From the NCBI GenBank assembly GCA_018698795.1, contig JABIPG010000266.1:1-48397 (forward strand): 48,397 nt of DNA. Reading direction: 5' to 3'. The translations under genes and the position numbers were made by a program. Below are positions 37,259 through 45,924 of the stretch, one piece after another. Every line of letters begins with the position of its first letter. Position 1 is the stretch's first letter. Under the pieces are notes generated by a model that did no database searches, was not told the DNA's origin, and saw only the letters and a list, made by a program, of their open reading frames with translations. This DNA is from Rhodospirillaceae bacterium. GTDB taxonomy: Bacteria; Pseudomonadota; Alphaproteobacteria; Rhodospirillales; Casp-alpha2.

Positions 37259-38203
37259 ATGCGCGGACTGCAGTTAATTCCGGCCGGTGTGAACGTCTCG
37301 TTCATTCCCAAGCGGATCATATTTTTTGGCTTCTCTGTGGCGCTAATCATCGCTTCCATTGGCTTGTTCATGGCCAAAGGCCTGAATTTCGGCATCGATT
37401 TTCAGGGCGGTATCTTGATTGAGGTGCGTACCGAAAAAGCCGCCAATATCTCCGACATGCGCGGCAAGTTGGGTGCGCTTGGCCTGGGCGAGGTAGCGCT
37501 GCAGGAATTCGGCGCGCCAACGGACGTTTTGATCCGCATCCAGCGCCAAGAGGGCGATGAAGCTGCCCAGCAAGCAGCAGTGGAAAAGGTCAAGGCGGCA
37601 TTGGGTGAGAAGGTCAATTACCGGCGGACTGAATTCGTCGGCCCCAAGGTGTCGGAAGAGCTGTTCTTGGACGGCGTACTTGCCGTCGGTTTGGCGATTT
37701 TGGCGATCCTCGTTTACATCTGGTTCCGGTTTGAATGGCAGTTCGGCATGGGTGCCGTGGTGGCGCTGACGCACGACGTGATATCCACCATTGGGATATT
37801 TGCGCTGATGGGGTTCGAGTTCAACCTCTCGACCGTGGCGGCCATCCTGACAATCGCCGGTTATTCCATCAACGATACCGTTGTGGTTTACGACCGGGTG
37901 CGTGAGAACTTGCGCAAATACAAGAAAATGCCGCTCACCGAGTTGCTCAACAATTCCATCAATCAGACACTTTCACGCACCGTGATGACCTCGGTCACCA
38001 CGCTGTTGGCATTGCTGGCGCTGTATCTCCTGGGCGGTGCTGTAATCCGCGATTTCTCGTTCGCCATGATCTGGGGCGTCGTGATCGGCACCTATTCATC
38101 GATTTGCCTGGCGGTGCCGTTGCTGCTGTATCTTCACGTCAACCGTTCCGGTCTGATGATCGACGAAAAGGGCGAGGAGGCGGCGGCCGAACAGGCGCCG
38201 TAA
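37259..38203 (+). CDS. secF: Protein translocase subunit SecF
   Basis: The 314-residue partner of SecD has an N-terminal helix, GIDFQGGILIEV, a small periplasmic domain, and five helices with VVALTHDVISTIGIFALMG, TIAGYSINDTVVVYDRVREN and the SRTVMTSVTTLLALLALY helix. GAGAAGGGA precedes the ATG. The TAA at 38201-38203 is directly followed by the coding region of an Mth938-domain ORF in another frame. Confidence 0.97.
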   Translation: MRGLQLIPAGVNVSFIPKRIIFFGFSVALIIASIGLFMAKGLNFGIDFQGGILIEVRTEKAANISDMRGKLGALGLGEVALQEFGAPTDVLIRIQRQEGDEAAQQAAVEKVKAALGEKVNYRRTEFVGPKVSEELFLDGVLAVGLAILAILVYIWFRFEWQFGMGAVVALTHDVISTIGIFALMGFEFNLSTVAAILTIAGYSINDTVVVYDRVRENLRKYKKMPLTELLNNSINQTLSRTVMTSVTTLLALLALYLLGGAVIRDFSFAMIWGVVIGTYSSICLAVPLLLYLHVNRSGLMIDEKGEEAAAEQAP

Positions 38204-38204
38204 G

Positions 38205-38585
38205 CTCATCTCTCTCGATATCACGCCCGCCGTACCCGCCGGTCGCCAGCTCATCCAGAGCTACGGCGACGGCGGCTTTCGCATCGGCGGCGAAGCGGTC
38301 CAGGGCTCTCTCCTGGTCTTTACGGAAGAAACGCGTGCTTGGCCCGTCACCGCCCCTGACGACATATCTCTCGAAACACTTGCCGACATTGTAGCGACGT
38401 CCCCCGGAATTTTGGTAATTGGTTGCGGGGCACGTTTCGTTGCCCCGCCAAAGGGCCTGCGCGACGGTCTGAAGGCGCATGGCGTCGCGCTGGAGTGGAT
38501 GGATACAGGTGCGGCATGCCGCACCTTCAACGTCCTTCTCGCAGAGGACCGAGGCGCAGCTGCGGCGCTGATCGCGGTCGAATGA
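38205..38585 (+). CDS. Mth938-domain protein (DUF498/NDUFAF3-like) with no canonical start codon
   Basis: Translation of 38205-38585 gives about 126 residues of a complete Mth938/DUF498 domain: PAGRQLIQSYGDGGFRIGGE, then GSLLVFTEETRAWPV, ILVIGCGARFVAPPKGLR and FNVLLAEDRGAAAALIA. No ATG, GTG or TTG occurs in frame between the upstream stop (38157-38159) and the conserved core. AGGAGG at 38175-38180 is about 24 nt from the first family-like codon. Options are an ATC/CTC start, a +1 frameshift at the secF stop making a SecF fusion, or an indel. The human homologue NDUFAF3 assembles complex I. The given start is approximate. Confidence 0.7.
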   Translation, partial: LISLDITPAVPAGRQLIQSYGDGGFRIGGEAVQGSLLVFTEETRAWPVTAPDDISLETLADIVATSPGILVIGCGARFVAPPKGLRDGLKAHGVALEWMDTGAACRTFNVLLAEDRGAAAALIAVE

Positions 38586-38599
38586 TAACCGTGGAATAA

Positions 38600-38625
38600 A
38601 AAACGGGGCCCGAAGGCCCCGTTTT
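38600..38625. terminator. Bidirectional rho-independent terminator
   Basis: AAAACGGGGCC (38600-38610) and GGCCCCGTTTT (38615-38625) form an 11-bp stem with a CGAA tetraloop, with A-rich and T-rich flanks. It serves both the secDF/Mth938 operon and the convergent PuuD-like gene. Confidence 0.9.
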
Positions 38626-38647
38626 CCGAAACGCGATAACGACCGCG

Positions 38648-39256
38648 TTACGAGATTTTATAGAGGTTCTGCGCCGCGACCATAGCAAACAACATCGGGA
38701 ACGACAGCAGCGTGTTGGTACGTGAGAACAGCATGGCCGTACGGGCCGAAGCGGCTTTCGTATCGGCGTCGGCCTCGACGATGCCAAGCGCGCGTTTCTG
38801 GTTCGGCCAAATCACAAACCAAACGTTGAACCACATGATGATACCGAGCCACATGCCGATACCAATCATACGATGCCCGGCGTCGGAACCTTCGGCGAGA
38901 CCCAACGACAGGGCTTCAACAAGGTAACCGTTCATCATCGCGACAATCAGGCCGGTGACGATGGTGCCCATGGCGCCCCAACGGAACCAAAACAACGCTG
39001 CCGGTGCGATGACTTTGCCGATGGCGGGTTTCTGTTCGTCCGGAATATTTCCCATGTTCGGGATCTGGACGAAGTTGAAGTACCACAGAAGTCCGATCCA
39101 CATGACGCCGGAAATCACATGCAGCCAACGGAAGAAGAACACACCGAAGGTCGAGCCTTCATATCCACCGTAACCCTGGTACATAAAGAACAAGACAATC
39201 GCGAGCACGAAGCCGGCGATCACCGTATTGCGTAGATTGCTAAGCAAAGCAGCCAT
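38648..39256 (-). CDS. PuuD-like urate hydroxylase N-terminal domain membrane protein
   Basis: The 202-residue polytopic protein has about five helices: residues 8-25, 38-58 (FFRWLHVISGVMWIGLLWYF), 85-108, 130-150 (IGMWLGIIMWFNVWFVIWPN) and 180-198. It matches the membrane domain of PuuD-type urate hydroxylases, but the C-terminal cytochrome c domain is missing. Conserved His in LHVISG and in GHRMIG could bind heme. Many alphaproteobacteria have this short form, whose role is not settled; purine genes are not nearby. GAGGGGG precedes the start. Confidence 0.75.
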   Translation of the reverse strand: MAALLSNLRNTVIAGFVLAIVLFFMYQGYGGYEGSTFGVFFFRWLHVISGVMWIGLLWYFNFVQIPNMGNIPDEQKPAIGKVIAPAALFWFRWGAMGTIVTGLIVAMMNGYLVEALSLGLAEGSDAGHRMIGIGMWLGIIMWFNVWFVIWPNQKRALGIVEADADTKAASARTAMLFSRTNTLLSFPMLFAMVAAQNLYKIS

Positions 39257-39430
39257 TAGACCACCCCCTCATTGTTAAAATTGTTACAGGTCCAAAAATT
39301 TAGAAACTGTCTAATCCGCCTCATATATAAGGGCTTTCCCACAGGGATCAACGGTTTTGCCCAAAAACCCTGGCGTTACAGCCTTTTCGCGGCATAGAGT
39401 GCGACAATCCACTGCCGGAAACCTAACCGA

Positions 39431-40150
39431 ATGCCTACCGATTCGCCCAAAACCCGAGTTGATTACACGGATTTAACAGCTGCAACCCTGCGCGACAACG
39501 ATCGCGATCTTTATCTATGTACGCTTTTTGTGCCCAAAGCCCACCGCTCCGCGCTGCTGGCACTGTATGCATTCAACGCGGAAGTTACGCGCGCAAGCCG
39601 TGGCTCCAGCGAAGCCGCCATCGGCCATATGCGATTGAAATGGTGGTACGACGCCTTAGATGACATCTTTAACGGCAACCCACCGCACCATCCGGTAGCG
39701 CAGGCACTGGCAGCAGTTGTGGCGCAAGGCTTAGAGAAGGAGGCCTTGGCTGCTGTCATTGAAGCCCACGCTGAAGACATGGTGAGGGAGTCCGATTTTT
39801 CTGCCAACGCCCAGCAATCCCGCGCAGCAGAGCTGTGGGGATCGATTTTCGAACAAGCTGCGTCTCTGGCTAAGTCCCCAACGCCGCACACCGAAGCTGC
39901 CGCCAAAGCATGGGGGCTGACGATGACGCTTCGCCGCGATGCGGTGCCGCCCGATGCCGTACGGATATTGCACGATGCCGCGCGAGCTAATCTCGACGTC
40001 GCTTCGGGACACCTCCCCATGGTGCTGGCAGGAATCTATCTCAAGCGCATTCATAGTGCTGGCTACGATCTCTCCCAGCCCATTGCGCGCCGAAATGATC
40101 CGGGCGGGCTCGCTTTGCCTAAACTCTGGTGGGCAGCGCGGGCAGGCTGA
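39431..40150 (+). CDS. Squalene/phytoene-synthase-fold protein (NDUFAF6-like, probably non-catalytic)
   Basis: The 239-residue all-helical protein has the family opening LCTLFVPKAHRSALLALYAF and IGHMRLKWWYDALDDIF. In true prenyl synthases a DxxxD motif follows the YAF segment; here it reads NAEVT, and the second Asp-rich motif is also absent. It is therefore unlikely to condense prenyl diphosphates and is closer to NDUFAF6, a mitochondrial complex I assembly factor. It follows secF and the Mth938 ORF but is separated from them by the inserted PuuD-like gene and a terminator. It converges, with no gap, on the giant gene. Confidence 0.85.
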   Translation: MPTDSPKTRVDYTDLTAATLRDNDRDLYLCTLFVPKAHRSALLALYAFNAEVTRASRGSSEAAIGHMRLKWWYDALDDIFNGNPPHHPVAQALAAVVAQGLEKEALAAVIEAHAEDMVRESDFSANAQQSRAAELWGSIFEQAASLAKSPTPHTEAAAKAWGLTMTLRRDAVPPDAVRILHDAARANLDVASGHLPMVLAGIYLKRIHSAGYDLSQPIARRNDPGGLALPKLWWAARAG

Positions 40151-43100
40151 CTAGCCTTCTGCCGGTAGCAGATTTTCGCCCACCGCCGCCGGCGGTGGAT
40201 TTGCGCCCTTTGCCGCTTCGCGTTTCAAGCGCATCAACTCGTGACTTGATACCTGCGGGAAGATGGCCGGTGAATTGGCGAGATAAAGCATGACCGCACC
40301 GCGCTGAGTATCGGGGAAACCGCCCCGCGTATCATCGAAGCGGCGGACCTCCAGAATGGTGACGGCATTGGTTTTGGGATCGCGGTTTCGCCAGGCGAGC
40401 GTCGGGTTTTCACGTCGCGGCTGCGCCAGTGGCGCGATGGAGCGTTTCCATATCTCCGTCGGCGGTCCGTAGCGTTTTTGATAGTACTGCGCGACACTCT
40501 CGAATTCACCCGACGGGAATAAGGCATGTAGACGGCTTGCCGTGCCCTGGTCATAGCGCACGATGGCCATGGGACCCGTGTAGAGGATTGTCGGCACCAC
40601 GAATTTCGGCCTTAGGTCTTCCGGCCAATCCACCGGCTCAACGCAAAACAGCGTCGTACCACGGTTTTTCTTAACGCACTGATTGTCGGCATCAATGCCG
40701 CCGCCCGGCGGGACGGAGTTCTCCAGGCTGACAGATTCTCCCAGCGACAAGATCGCACCGGCCAGGGAGGTGCGGCTCAACATTTCAGGGCGCGCCCGGC
40801 GCTGACGCATCGGTGGCGGCGCATCCGATTTGGCCAATTTGGTGACGCGCCATGGTGAGGTACCGGTAGTCGGCGTCTGGCCCGGGCGCGGTTCAGAGGT
40901 TCCGGTCGCAAGGCGCTCGTCGGGGCGCAATTGTGGGCGTCCGGCGCCGCGCTGAGCAGCACCAGGCCCGGGTTGCAACTCAGCCAAACGCCTCAACGGC
41001 GGGGTTTGCGGTTTGGGGGCGGCCCGCATCGGGTCCGGTTGGCGTAGCGGATCGCTATATGGCAATGGCGGTGCAGGGGCGGCGGGCTTGGCGCGTTTCG
41101 GTCGAATAGGCGCTTCACCTTCGGCAGGCGGGAGATCATCACCTTGGGTCAACTCACCTTCGACGGGCGGCAGGTCTTCGCCTTCAGCTGGCGGCAAGTC
41201 CTCTCCCTCTGCCGGGGGCAACAGGTCGTCTTTCAGTTCCGCCACTTCATCTTCCACCGGAGGAAGATCGTCCGATGGCGCCTGCTGGCGCCGCCGGGAC
41301 GAGGCGGGAACCGGGGTTTTGACAACCCCCAACACCATAGGATCGCCCGTATCGGTGGCCATCTCCACGGTGGTCGTCCAGGCGCCGCCGGTATCGGGTG
41401 GCAAGTCGCCCGTGGGTGGCGGTAACGGAGAGAGGGGTTCTCGCGTCGCCGACGCGGCCGCTGGTAAGGCAGATGGGCTGGAGGGCGCACTCGGTCGAAC
41501 CGGTCTCAGAACCGGCGCTGACGCCACGGGTTTGGTGTTGGGTTCTTGAATATCAACCTCCGCCGCCCAGCCACGTTCCGCCACTTTTTCGTCGGTGAAC
41601 AGCCGCGAAAGATGCTGCATAAAGCCGGGAGTCATTTTTCCGGCAGTCTGGCCCGGCTTCGGCTCCGCTGTTGCTTCAAGGGCGTCTTTAGCCAGTGGCG
41701 ACGGTGTCTTCAGGGCAGCTTTGGGCGGACCTGCATCAGGTGCCTTGGCATAGGCTTGCTGACGCATCCGAGCGGCTTGGCGCTCGGCGGTAGCCATGGC
41801 GGCCTCGTCTTTGCGGCTATCGGCGCGCTTGAAAAATTTTACCAATTTCCCGAGCGGTGAGGTGTCTTCCTTGACTGGAGGCTGCGTCTCAGATGCCTGC
41901 GTTTGCGCTTTGGGTGCCAGTGCCGGTGCCATCGTCGTTGCCGGTGTTGTATCCGCTCGACGCGCTTCAGCGGTATACGCTGGCACCGGATACACAGACG
42001 CCGGCGCTTGCGGCTGGCGCGCAATGATCTGCGGGGTTAGCGTCGCCGGAGCGGGAACCTCGGGCTGGGCACGCTCATTATCGTAGGTCTCACGGCGAAT
42101 ACGCTCCAAACGATCGATAAATCGGTCGGAGGGGGCCGGGCGTTGAGTCAAAGGACGAGTCGGCAGCATGCTCGGCGGCGCTTTGGCTTGGCCTCGTGAA
42201 GTCGCCTGACCGCGCTGGCCGGGCGGCACACCGGTAATCATGAAATCAGTGACCTTGTCGGTCAGGATGGATGTATGTTGGCGTGACGGCGCACCTAACG
42301 GCACATCGCGGCTGAGCGCCTCGTTCAACCGGCGAAGACGATCCGCTGTCGACATAAACCTGGGCCGGTCCCGGGAACGCGAAGCTTCGTCCACCAGAAC
42401 CGGGGCGGTCGGGGCGGCATCGGGGGCGGCATCGGGGGCGGCATCGGGGGTGGGGCCGTCGATGGTGGGCAAATCTGCTTCCACAGTCTTCTCAGGGAGC
42501 TCGGGGCCCGGCTCATCGTCGAGATTTGGAACGCGCACTTTTTCCCCCCGTTCGGGCATCACACGTTCCGGTAATTCGGCAACCGGCAGCGCTTCCGAAT
42601 CGGCAGGCACATCATTGAGCAAACTCTCAATGCTGGGTTCGTCGTCACCGACCCTCACAACTTGCGGCAACCCCGGCAACTCTTCGGCAGACTCTGGCGT
42701 GCCGGTGATCTCGACCTCCGGCAGACCGAACTCGTCTTCCTTGGGCTTGTCTGCAACCATCTCTTCCAAGCGATCAATGGTCCGAGATGCTGTTGATCCA
42801 GCCGGCGCTTTAATCGGATCCGGCACGACCTTTGGCGCCGGTACGGCGCGACGAACCTCTGGCTGATCCGGCGCTATACGGCGAACGACAGGCCGTTGTT
42901 CTTTCGAATTTTCGGATATTCCGCCTTCGTCGGCCAACGCATTGAGTTCCTGCAACTCGGCCAAGTCATTTACGATTTCAGTCGAAGTGCCGATGCTCGC
43001 TTCGCTTTCAGAAATGGCCGGCATAATATCGTCTTCGGCTGATTTCTTGGCCGTACCCAGTTCGCGTTCCAAATCGGCAGCCAATTCGGCATCGCTCTCG

Positions 43101-44053
43101 GGTTTCTGATCTGCCTGCAATTGAGCGCTTTGCCCAGAGGTCTTGGTCCGACCAGGGTTGCTGGCGGTTGGGCTGGGTTTGCTGGCGGATGGCGCCGGCT
43201 GGTCTGGCTTCACCAGGTCCAACAAGTTTTGAAAAAACTCCCCCACCGGACCAAGTGCTGGCGCCGGGGATTGGGTGGATTCGGAATCAACTGCGGCGTT
43301 CGGATCGAGCGGTTTGTCGCCCTGAGCTGCCGGCAGCTCAGCCAAGGCATCCTCCATACTGGAATTGAGGGCAGGCATGTCTTCATCCAACAGCTTCTCA
43401 CCAGTATCCAGGCCTGGTGCCTCTGCAATGCTGCGAGCACTTGGCAGCGGCGTCGGCGGTTTGCGCGGCGGCAATTGGAAGCGGCGCTTAGCCAATTTTT
43501 GCGTTGTTTGCGATTTCATGGGCGGCGGTGTCAGACCGCGCGTGCCATTCAAGGCGTCGGAAACCGAGGAACCGGCTGTAGGCTTCAGCGGTGGTTTGGC
43601 AAACCGGCGCTTAGCTTGCAATGGCTGGCTAATGGTTTTGCGTGGTGCCGGTGTCGGCCTCACGACTCGGGGTGCGGGCGCCAGGCGCCGTGGAGAGGGC
43701 GCGGCCTTTTTGGCCTTTGCGCGCTTCGCAGACGGCTGACGCTGCGACAACAAAAAATGAGCGATGATGAAATGTCCGCGATCGACCGCCAAGTCGGCGG
43801 CCGTCTTGCCGGCACTGTTTTTGGCGCCCAGGTCCGCACCAGCGGCCAGCGCGCGTTTCACGCCCGGCATATCGTTAACTTCAACCGCCGTAAACAGCTC
43901 TGCGGTTACCCCAGCCAACGGCAAGCCATCGGTGGTACGCGCATCGGCCGGCAATGCGCCCAACAGCAATGCCAGGCACACGCCAAATACCACCCACCAC
44001 AATCCGATGGACGTTCCGAATTTGGTCGCATGACGCGACCGACTGGCGTGCAT
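40151..44053 (-). CDS. Giant exported ankyrin/proline-rich protein
   Basis: The 1300-residue protein has an N-terminal signal peptide or anchor (about 1-37, GLWWVVFGVCLALLLGALPA), an ankyrin-like unit (about 45-100; FTAVEVNDMPGVKRALAAGA, then KTAADLAVDRGHF), a central 950 residues that are Pro/Ala/Glu/Lys-rich and probably disordered with tandem repeats (LPPAEGED; AAPD), and a conserved-looking C-terminal globular domain (about 1100-1290; FCVEPVDWPEDLRPKFVV, then YQKRYGPPTEIWKR). It may span the periplasm and bind envelope partners. ATG 44053 is chosen for the signal sequence; a TTG at 44101 is possible. Confidence 0.82.
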   Translation of the reverse strand: MHASRSRHATKFGTSIGLWWVVFGVCLALLLGALPADARTTDGLPLAGVTAELFTAVEVNDMPGVKRALAAGADLGAKNSAGKTAADLAVDRGHFIIAHFLLSQRQPSAKRAKAKKAAPSPRRLAPAPRVVRPTPAPRKTISQPLQAKRRFAKPPLKPTAGSSVSDALNGTRGLTPPPMKSQTTQKLAKRRFQLPPRKPPTPLPSARSIAEAPGLDTGEKLLDEDMPALNSSMEDALAELPAAQGDKPLDPNAAVDSESTQSPAPALGPVGEFFQNLLDLVKPDQPAPSASKPSPTASNPGRTKTSGQSAQLQADQKPESDAELAADLERELGTAKKSAEDDIMPAISESEASIGTSTEIVNDLAELQELNALADEGGISENSKEQRPVVRRIAPDQPEVRRAVPAPKVVPDPIKAPAGSTASRTIDRLEEMVADKPKEDEFGLPEVEITGTPESAEELPGLPQVVRVGDDEPSIESLLNDVPADSEALPVAELPERVMPERGEKVRVPNLDDEPGPELPEKTVEADLPTIDGPTPDAAPDAAPDAAPTAPVLVDEASRSRDRPRFMSTADRLRRLNEALSRDVPLGAPSRQHTSILTDKVTDFMITGVPPGQRGQATSRGQAKAPPSMLPTRPLTQRPAPSDRFIDRLERIRRETYDNERAQPEVPAPATLTPQIIARQPQAPASVYPVPAYTAEARRADTTPATTMAPALAPKAQTQASETQPPVKEDTSPLGKLVKFFKRADSRKDEAAMATAERQAARMRQQAYAKAPDAGPPKAALKTPSPLAKDALEATAEPKPGQTAGKMTPGFMQHLSRLFTDEKVAERGWAAEVDIQEPNTKPVASAPVLRPVRPSAPSSPSALPAAASATREPLSPLPPPTGDLPPDTGGAWTTTVEMATDTGDPMVLGVVKTPVPASSRRRQQAPSDDLPPVEDEVAELKDDLLPPAEGEDLPPAEGEDLPPVEGELTQGDDLPPAEGEAPIRPKRAKPAAPAPPLPYSDPLRQPDPMRAAPKPQTPPLRRLAELQPGPGAAQRGAGRPQLRPDERLATGTSEPRPGQTPTTGTSPWRVTKLAKSDAPPPMRQRRARPEMLSRTSLAGAILSLGESVSLENSVPPGGGIDADNQCVKKNRGTTLFCVEPVDWPEDLRPKFVVPTILYTGPMAIVRYDQGTASRLHALFPSGEFESVAQYYQKRYGPPTEIWKRSIAPLAQPRRENPTLAWRNRDPKTNAVTILEVRRFDDTRGGFPDTQRGAVMLYLANSPAIFPQVSSHELMRLKREAAKGANPPPAAVGENLLPAEG
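41111..41232 (-). repeat. LPPAEGE-type tandem repeats in the giant gene
   Basis: About four to five imperfect 24-nt units encode LPPAEGED-like octapeptides, with one unit altered to VEGELTQG. The last residues of the protein (LLPAEG) echo the same unit. Confidence 0.7.
42414..42449 (-). repeat. 12-bp tandem repeat in the giant gene
   Basis: GCGGCATCGGGG occurs three times head to tail on the plus strand, encoding AAPD units (AAPDAAPDAAPTAP) in the disordered middle of the giant protein. It is a likely site of copy-number slippage that stays in frame. Confidence 0.8.
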
Positions 44054-44272
44054 GGTGTTGGTCAATTCAATCCTTGGATCAAGCCCATGAAACCGCCCCA
44101 ATAACGGTTACGCATTTTACGCGTTTTCCCGATGCCAAGACAGGCGATGGCGAGCGCTTGTCCACCGCTACGACAAATCGTAACCACTAACTATGGCGTA
44201 TTCGGGGCGCCATGGAGTAACCTGCCCCCCTACGCAAGGCGGGATGAGCCTGAGACAAAGGATAAAATATCG

Positions 44273-45292
44273 ATGAAATACAATAACTTAGGAAATAGCG
44301 GGCTGCGCGTTTCACCGCTTTGCTTGGGCGCAATGATGTTCGGGGATCGCACCACCGAGGCGGCATCGGGGCGTATCATCGCGACCGCGCGCGATGGCGG
44401 AATTAACTTCATCGATACCGCCGATGGCTATGCAAAAGGCGAATCGGAGCGAATCGTCGGAAAATTCATCCGCCGTCAGCGCGACGATTGGGTCTTGGCC
44501 ACCAAGGGCGGCAATGCCACTGGGCCCGGCCCCAACGATGGCGGATTGGGCCGCAAACACCTGGTGCAGGCGATTGATGCCAGCTTGGCTCGGCTCAAGA
44601 CCGACTACATCGATATTTATTATTTCCACATCGACCACGCGTCGACGCCACTGGAAGAAAGCATTGCCGTCGTGGCTGATGCCATCCGCGCCGGAAAAAT
44701 CCGCTATTGGGGGGTGAGTAATTTTTTCGGATGGCGTATCGGCCTTGCAGCGACCATCGCCGATTCCCTGGGTGCGCCGCCGCCAGTGGTCTGCCAACCC
44801 TACTACAACGCCATGAACCGTATGCCCGAGCAAGAGATCCTGCCGGCCTGCGAGTATTTCGGTCTCGGCGTTGTGCCGTACAGTCCGCTGGCGCGCGGCG
44901 TCCTGACGGGCAAGTACGGTAAATCCATGAAAGCGCCGAAAAAAGGCACACGCGCATCGGTCAACGATCCGCGTTTGATGGAAACCGAATGGCGCCAGGA
45001 GAATCTCGACATGGCGCAAATCGTCAAAAACCACGCCGAAGCCCGAGGCATGACCGCCGGTCAATTTGCTCTCAATTGGGTACTCAACAATACGCTCGTA
45101 TCATCTGTGTTGGCAGGTCCCCGAACGCTCGGTCAATGGAACGAGTATATGGGCGCGCTGAAACACGATTTCACAGCCGAGGACGAAGCCTTGATCGACA
45201 GCCTCGTGCCAACCGGGCACCCGTCGACGCCGGGTTATTCCGACCCCAAGTATCCTTTGACTGGCCGACAACCCTGGAGCGGCGTAGAGTAA
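44273..45292 (+). CDS. Aldo/keto reductase
   Basis: The 339-residue TIM-barrel NADPH oxidoreductase has the catalytic set visible: Asp and Tyr in FIDTADGYAKGESE, Lys in VLATKGG and His in YYFHIDHAS. The cofactor-binding end is the usual SSVLAGPRTLGQW. The N-terminus MKYNNLGNSGLRVSPLCLGA is typical of the YajO/YghZ-like branch that reduces aldehydes and ketones. The start at 44273 follows AAAGGA; the frame is open from 44132, but homology begins here. EipA follows 42 nt later. Confidence 0.93.
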   Translation: MKYNNLGNSGLRVSPLCLGAMMFGDRTTEAASGRIIATARDGGINFIDTADGYAKGESERIVGKFIRRQRDDWVLATKGGNATGPGPNDGGLGRKHLVQAIDASLARLKTDYIDIYYFHIDHASTPLEESIAVVADAIRAGKIRYWGVSNFFGWRIGLAATIADSLGAPPPVVCQPYYNAMNRMPEQEILPACEYFGLGVVPYSPLARGVLTGKYGKSMKAPKKGTRASVNDPRLMETEWRQENLDMAQIVKNHAEARGMTAGQFALNWVLNNTLVSSVLAGPRTLGQWNEYMGALKHDFTAEDEALIDSLVPTGHPSTPGYSDPKYPLTGRQPWSGVE

Positions 45293-45334
45293 CGGGGCTC
45301 GGGGAGTGGGTTGAACCAGAACAAGGACGCCATC

Positions 45335-45892
45335 ATGTCTTCGAAAACGTTCACCCTGATCGCCGCATTGGCGGTCATTCTAGTTTCAGTCCAGCCAACA
45401 TCTGCCGCCAATTCCTACAGCGTCGAAGAAATCACCGCTAAGGCCAAAGGGTTCTTCGGCGATACTACCGCAGGATTGGCCAAAGCCATTGAAAAAGCTT
45501 TCAAAGATCACGGCCAACCCAATGCCTTCATTGAGGGCGAGGAGGTCTCGGGCGCCATTGGTGTAGGTTTGCGCTACGGCAACGGCATGCTCAACCGCAA
45601 GACTGCAGGGCCACGCAAAGTATACTGGCAAGGCCCATCCATCGGCTGGGATTTTGGCGGCAATGCGTCAAAGGTCTTTACGCTGATTTACCGCCTGAAA
45701 GAGGACCGAGAACTGTTCCAGCGCTATCCGGGCGTCGACGGCAGCATCTATGTCGCCGCCGGCATCGGTGTCAGCTACCAGCAATCGGGCAACGTGGTGT
45801 TAGCGCCGATTCGCACTGGGGTTGGCCTCCGCGCGGGTGCGAACGTGGGGTATCTGCACTACAGCACGAAGCATTCGTGGTTGCCGTTCTAG
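45335..45892 (+). CDS. EipA family periplasmic protein (DUF1134)
   Basis: The 185-residue protein has a signal peptide (about 1-24, LIAALAVILVSVQPTSAANS) and a DUF1134 beta-barrel-like domain with EVSGAIGVGLRYGNGML, WQGPSIGWDFGGNASKVF and YVAAGIGVSYQQSGNVV. The Brucella member EipA (envelope integrity protein A) supports cell-envelope stability. ATG 45335 has AAGGA 8 nt upstream; an in-frame TTG at 45311 is less likely. The gene ends at a hairpin shared with a convergent small gene. Confidence 0.88.
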   Translation: MSSKTFTLIAALAVILVSVQPTSAANSYSVEEITAKAKGFFGDTTAGLAKAIEKAFKDHGQPNAFIEGEEVSGAIGVGLRYGNGMLNRKTAGPRKVYWQGPSIGWDFGGNASKVFTLIYRLKEDRELFQRYPGVDGSIYVAAGIGVSYQQSGNVVLAPIRTGVGLRAGANVGYLHYSTKHSWLPF

Positions 45893-45897
45893 CTCTC

Positions 45898-45924
45898 GAT
45901 ACAGTAACTCGTTCGAGCTGTATC
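45898..45924. terminator. Hairpin between convergent genes
   Basis: GATACAG (45898-45904) pairs with CTGTATC (45918-45924), and CTCG pairs with CGAG inside (45908-45917), giving an 11-bp stem with a 3-nt bulge between EipA and the convergent small membrane gene, whose stop it overlaps. No long U-run follows, so termination is only likely. Confidence 0.5.

Noticed and set aside
38139-38480. Minus-strand frame of 113 codons opposite the Mth938 ORF
   Set aside because: The plus-strand translation is a full, recognisable domain; the minus frame is its shadow, although it has a normal start codon and could mislead automatic annotation.
43121-44104. Plus-strand frame of 327 codons opposite the N-terminal part of the giant gene
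   Set aside because: Its composition (Arg, Cys, Gly, Trp) is that of a shadow of Pro/Ala-rich codons; the minus-strand product has a signal peptide and an ankyrin unit.
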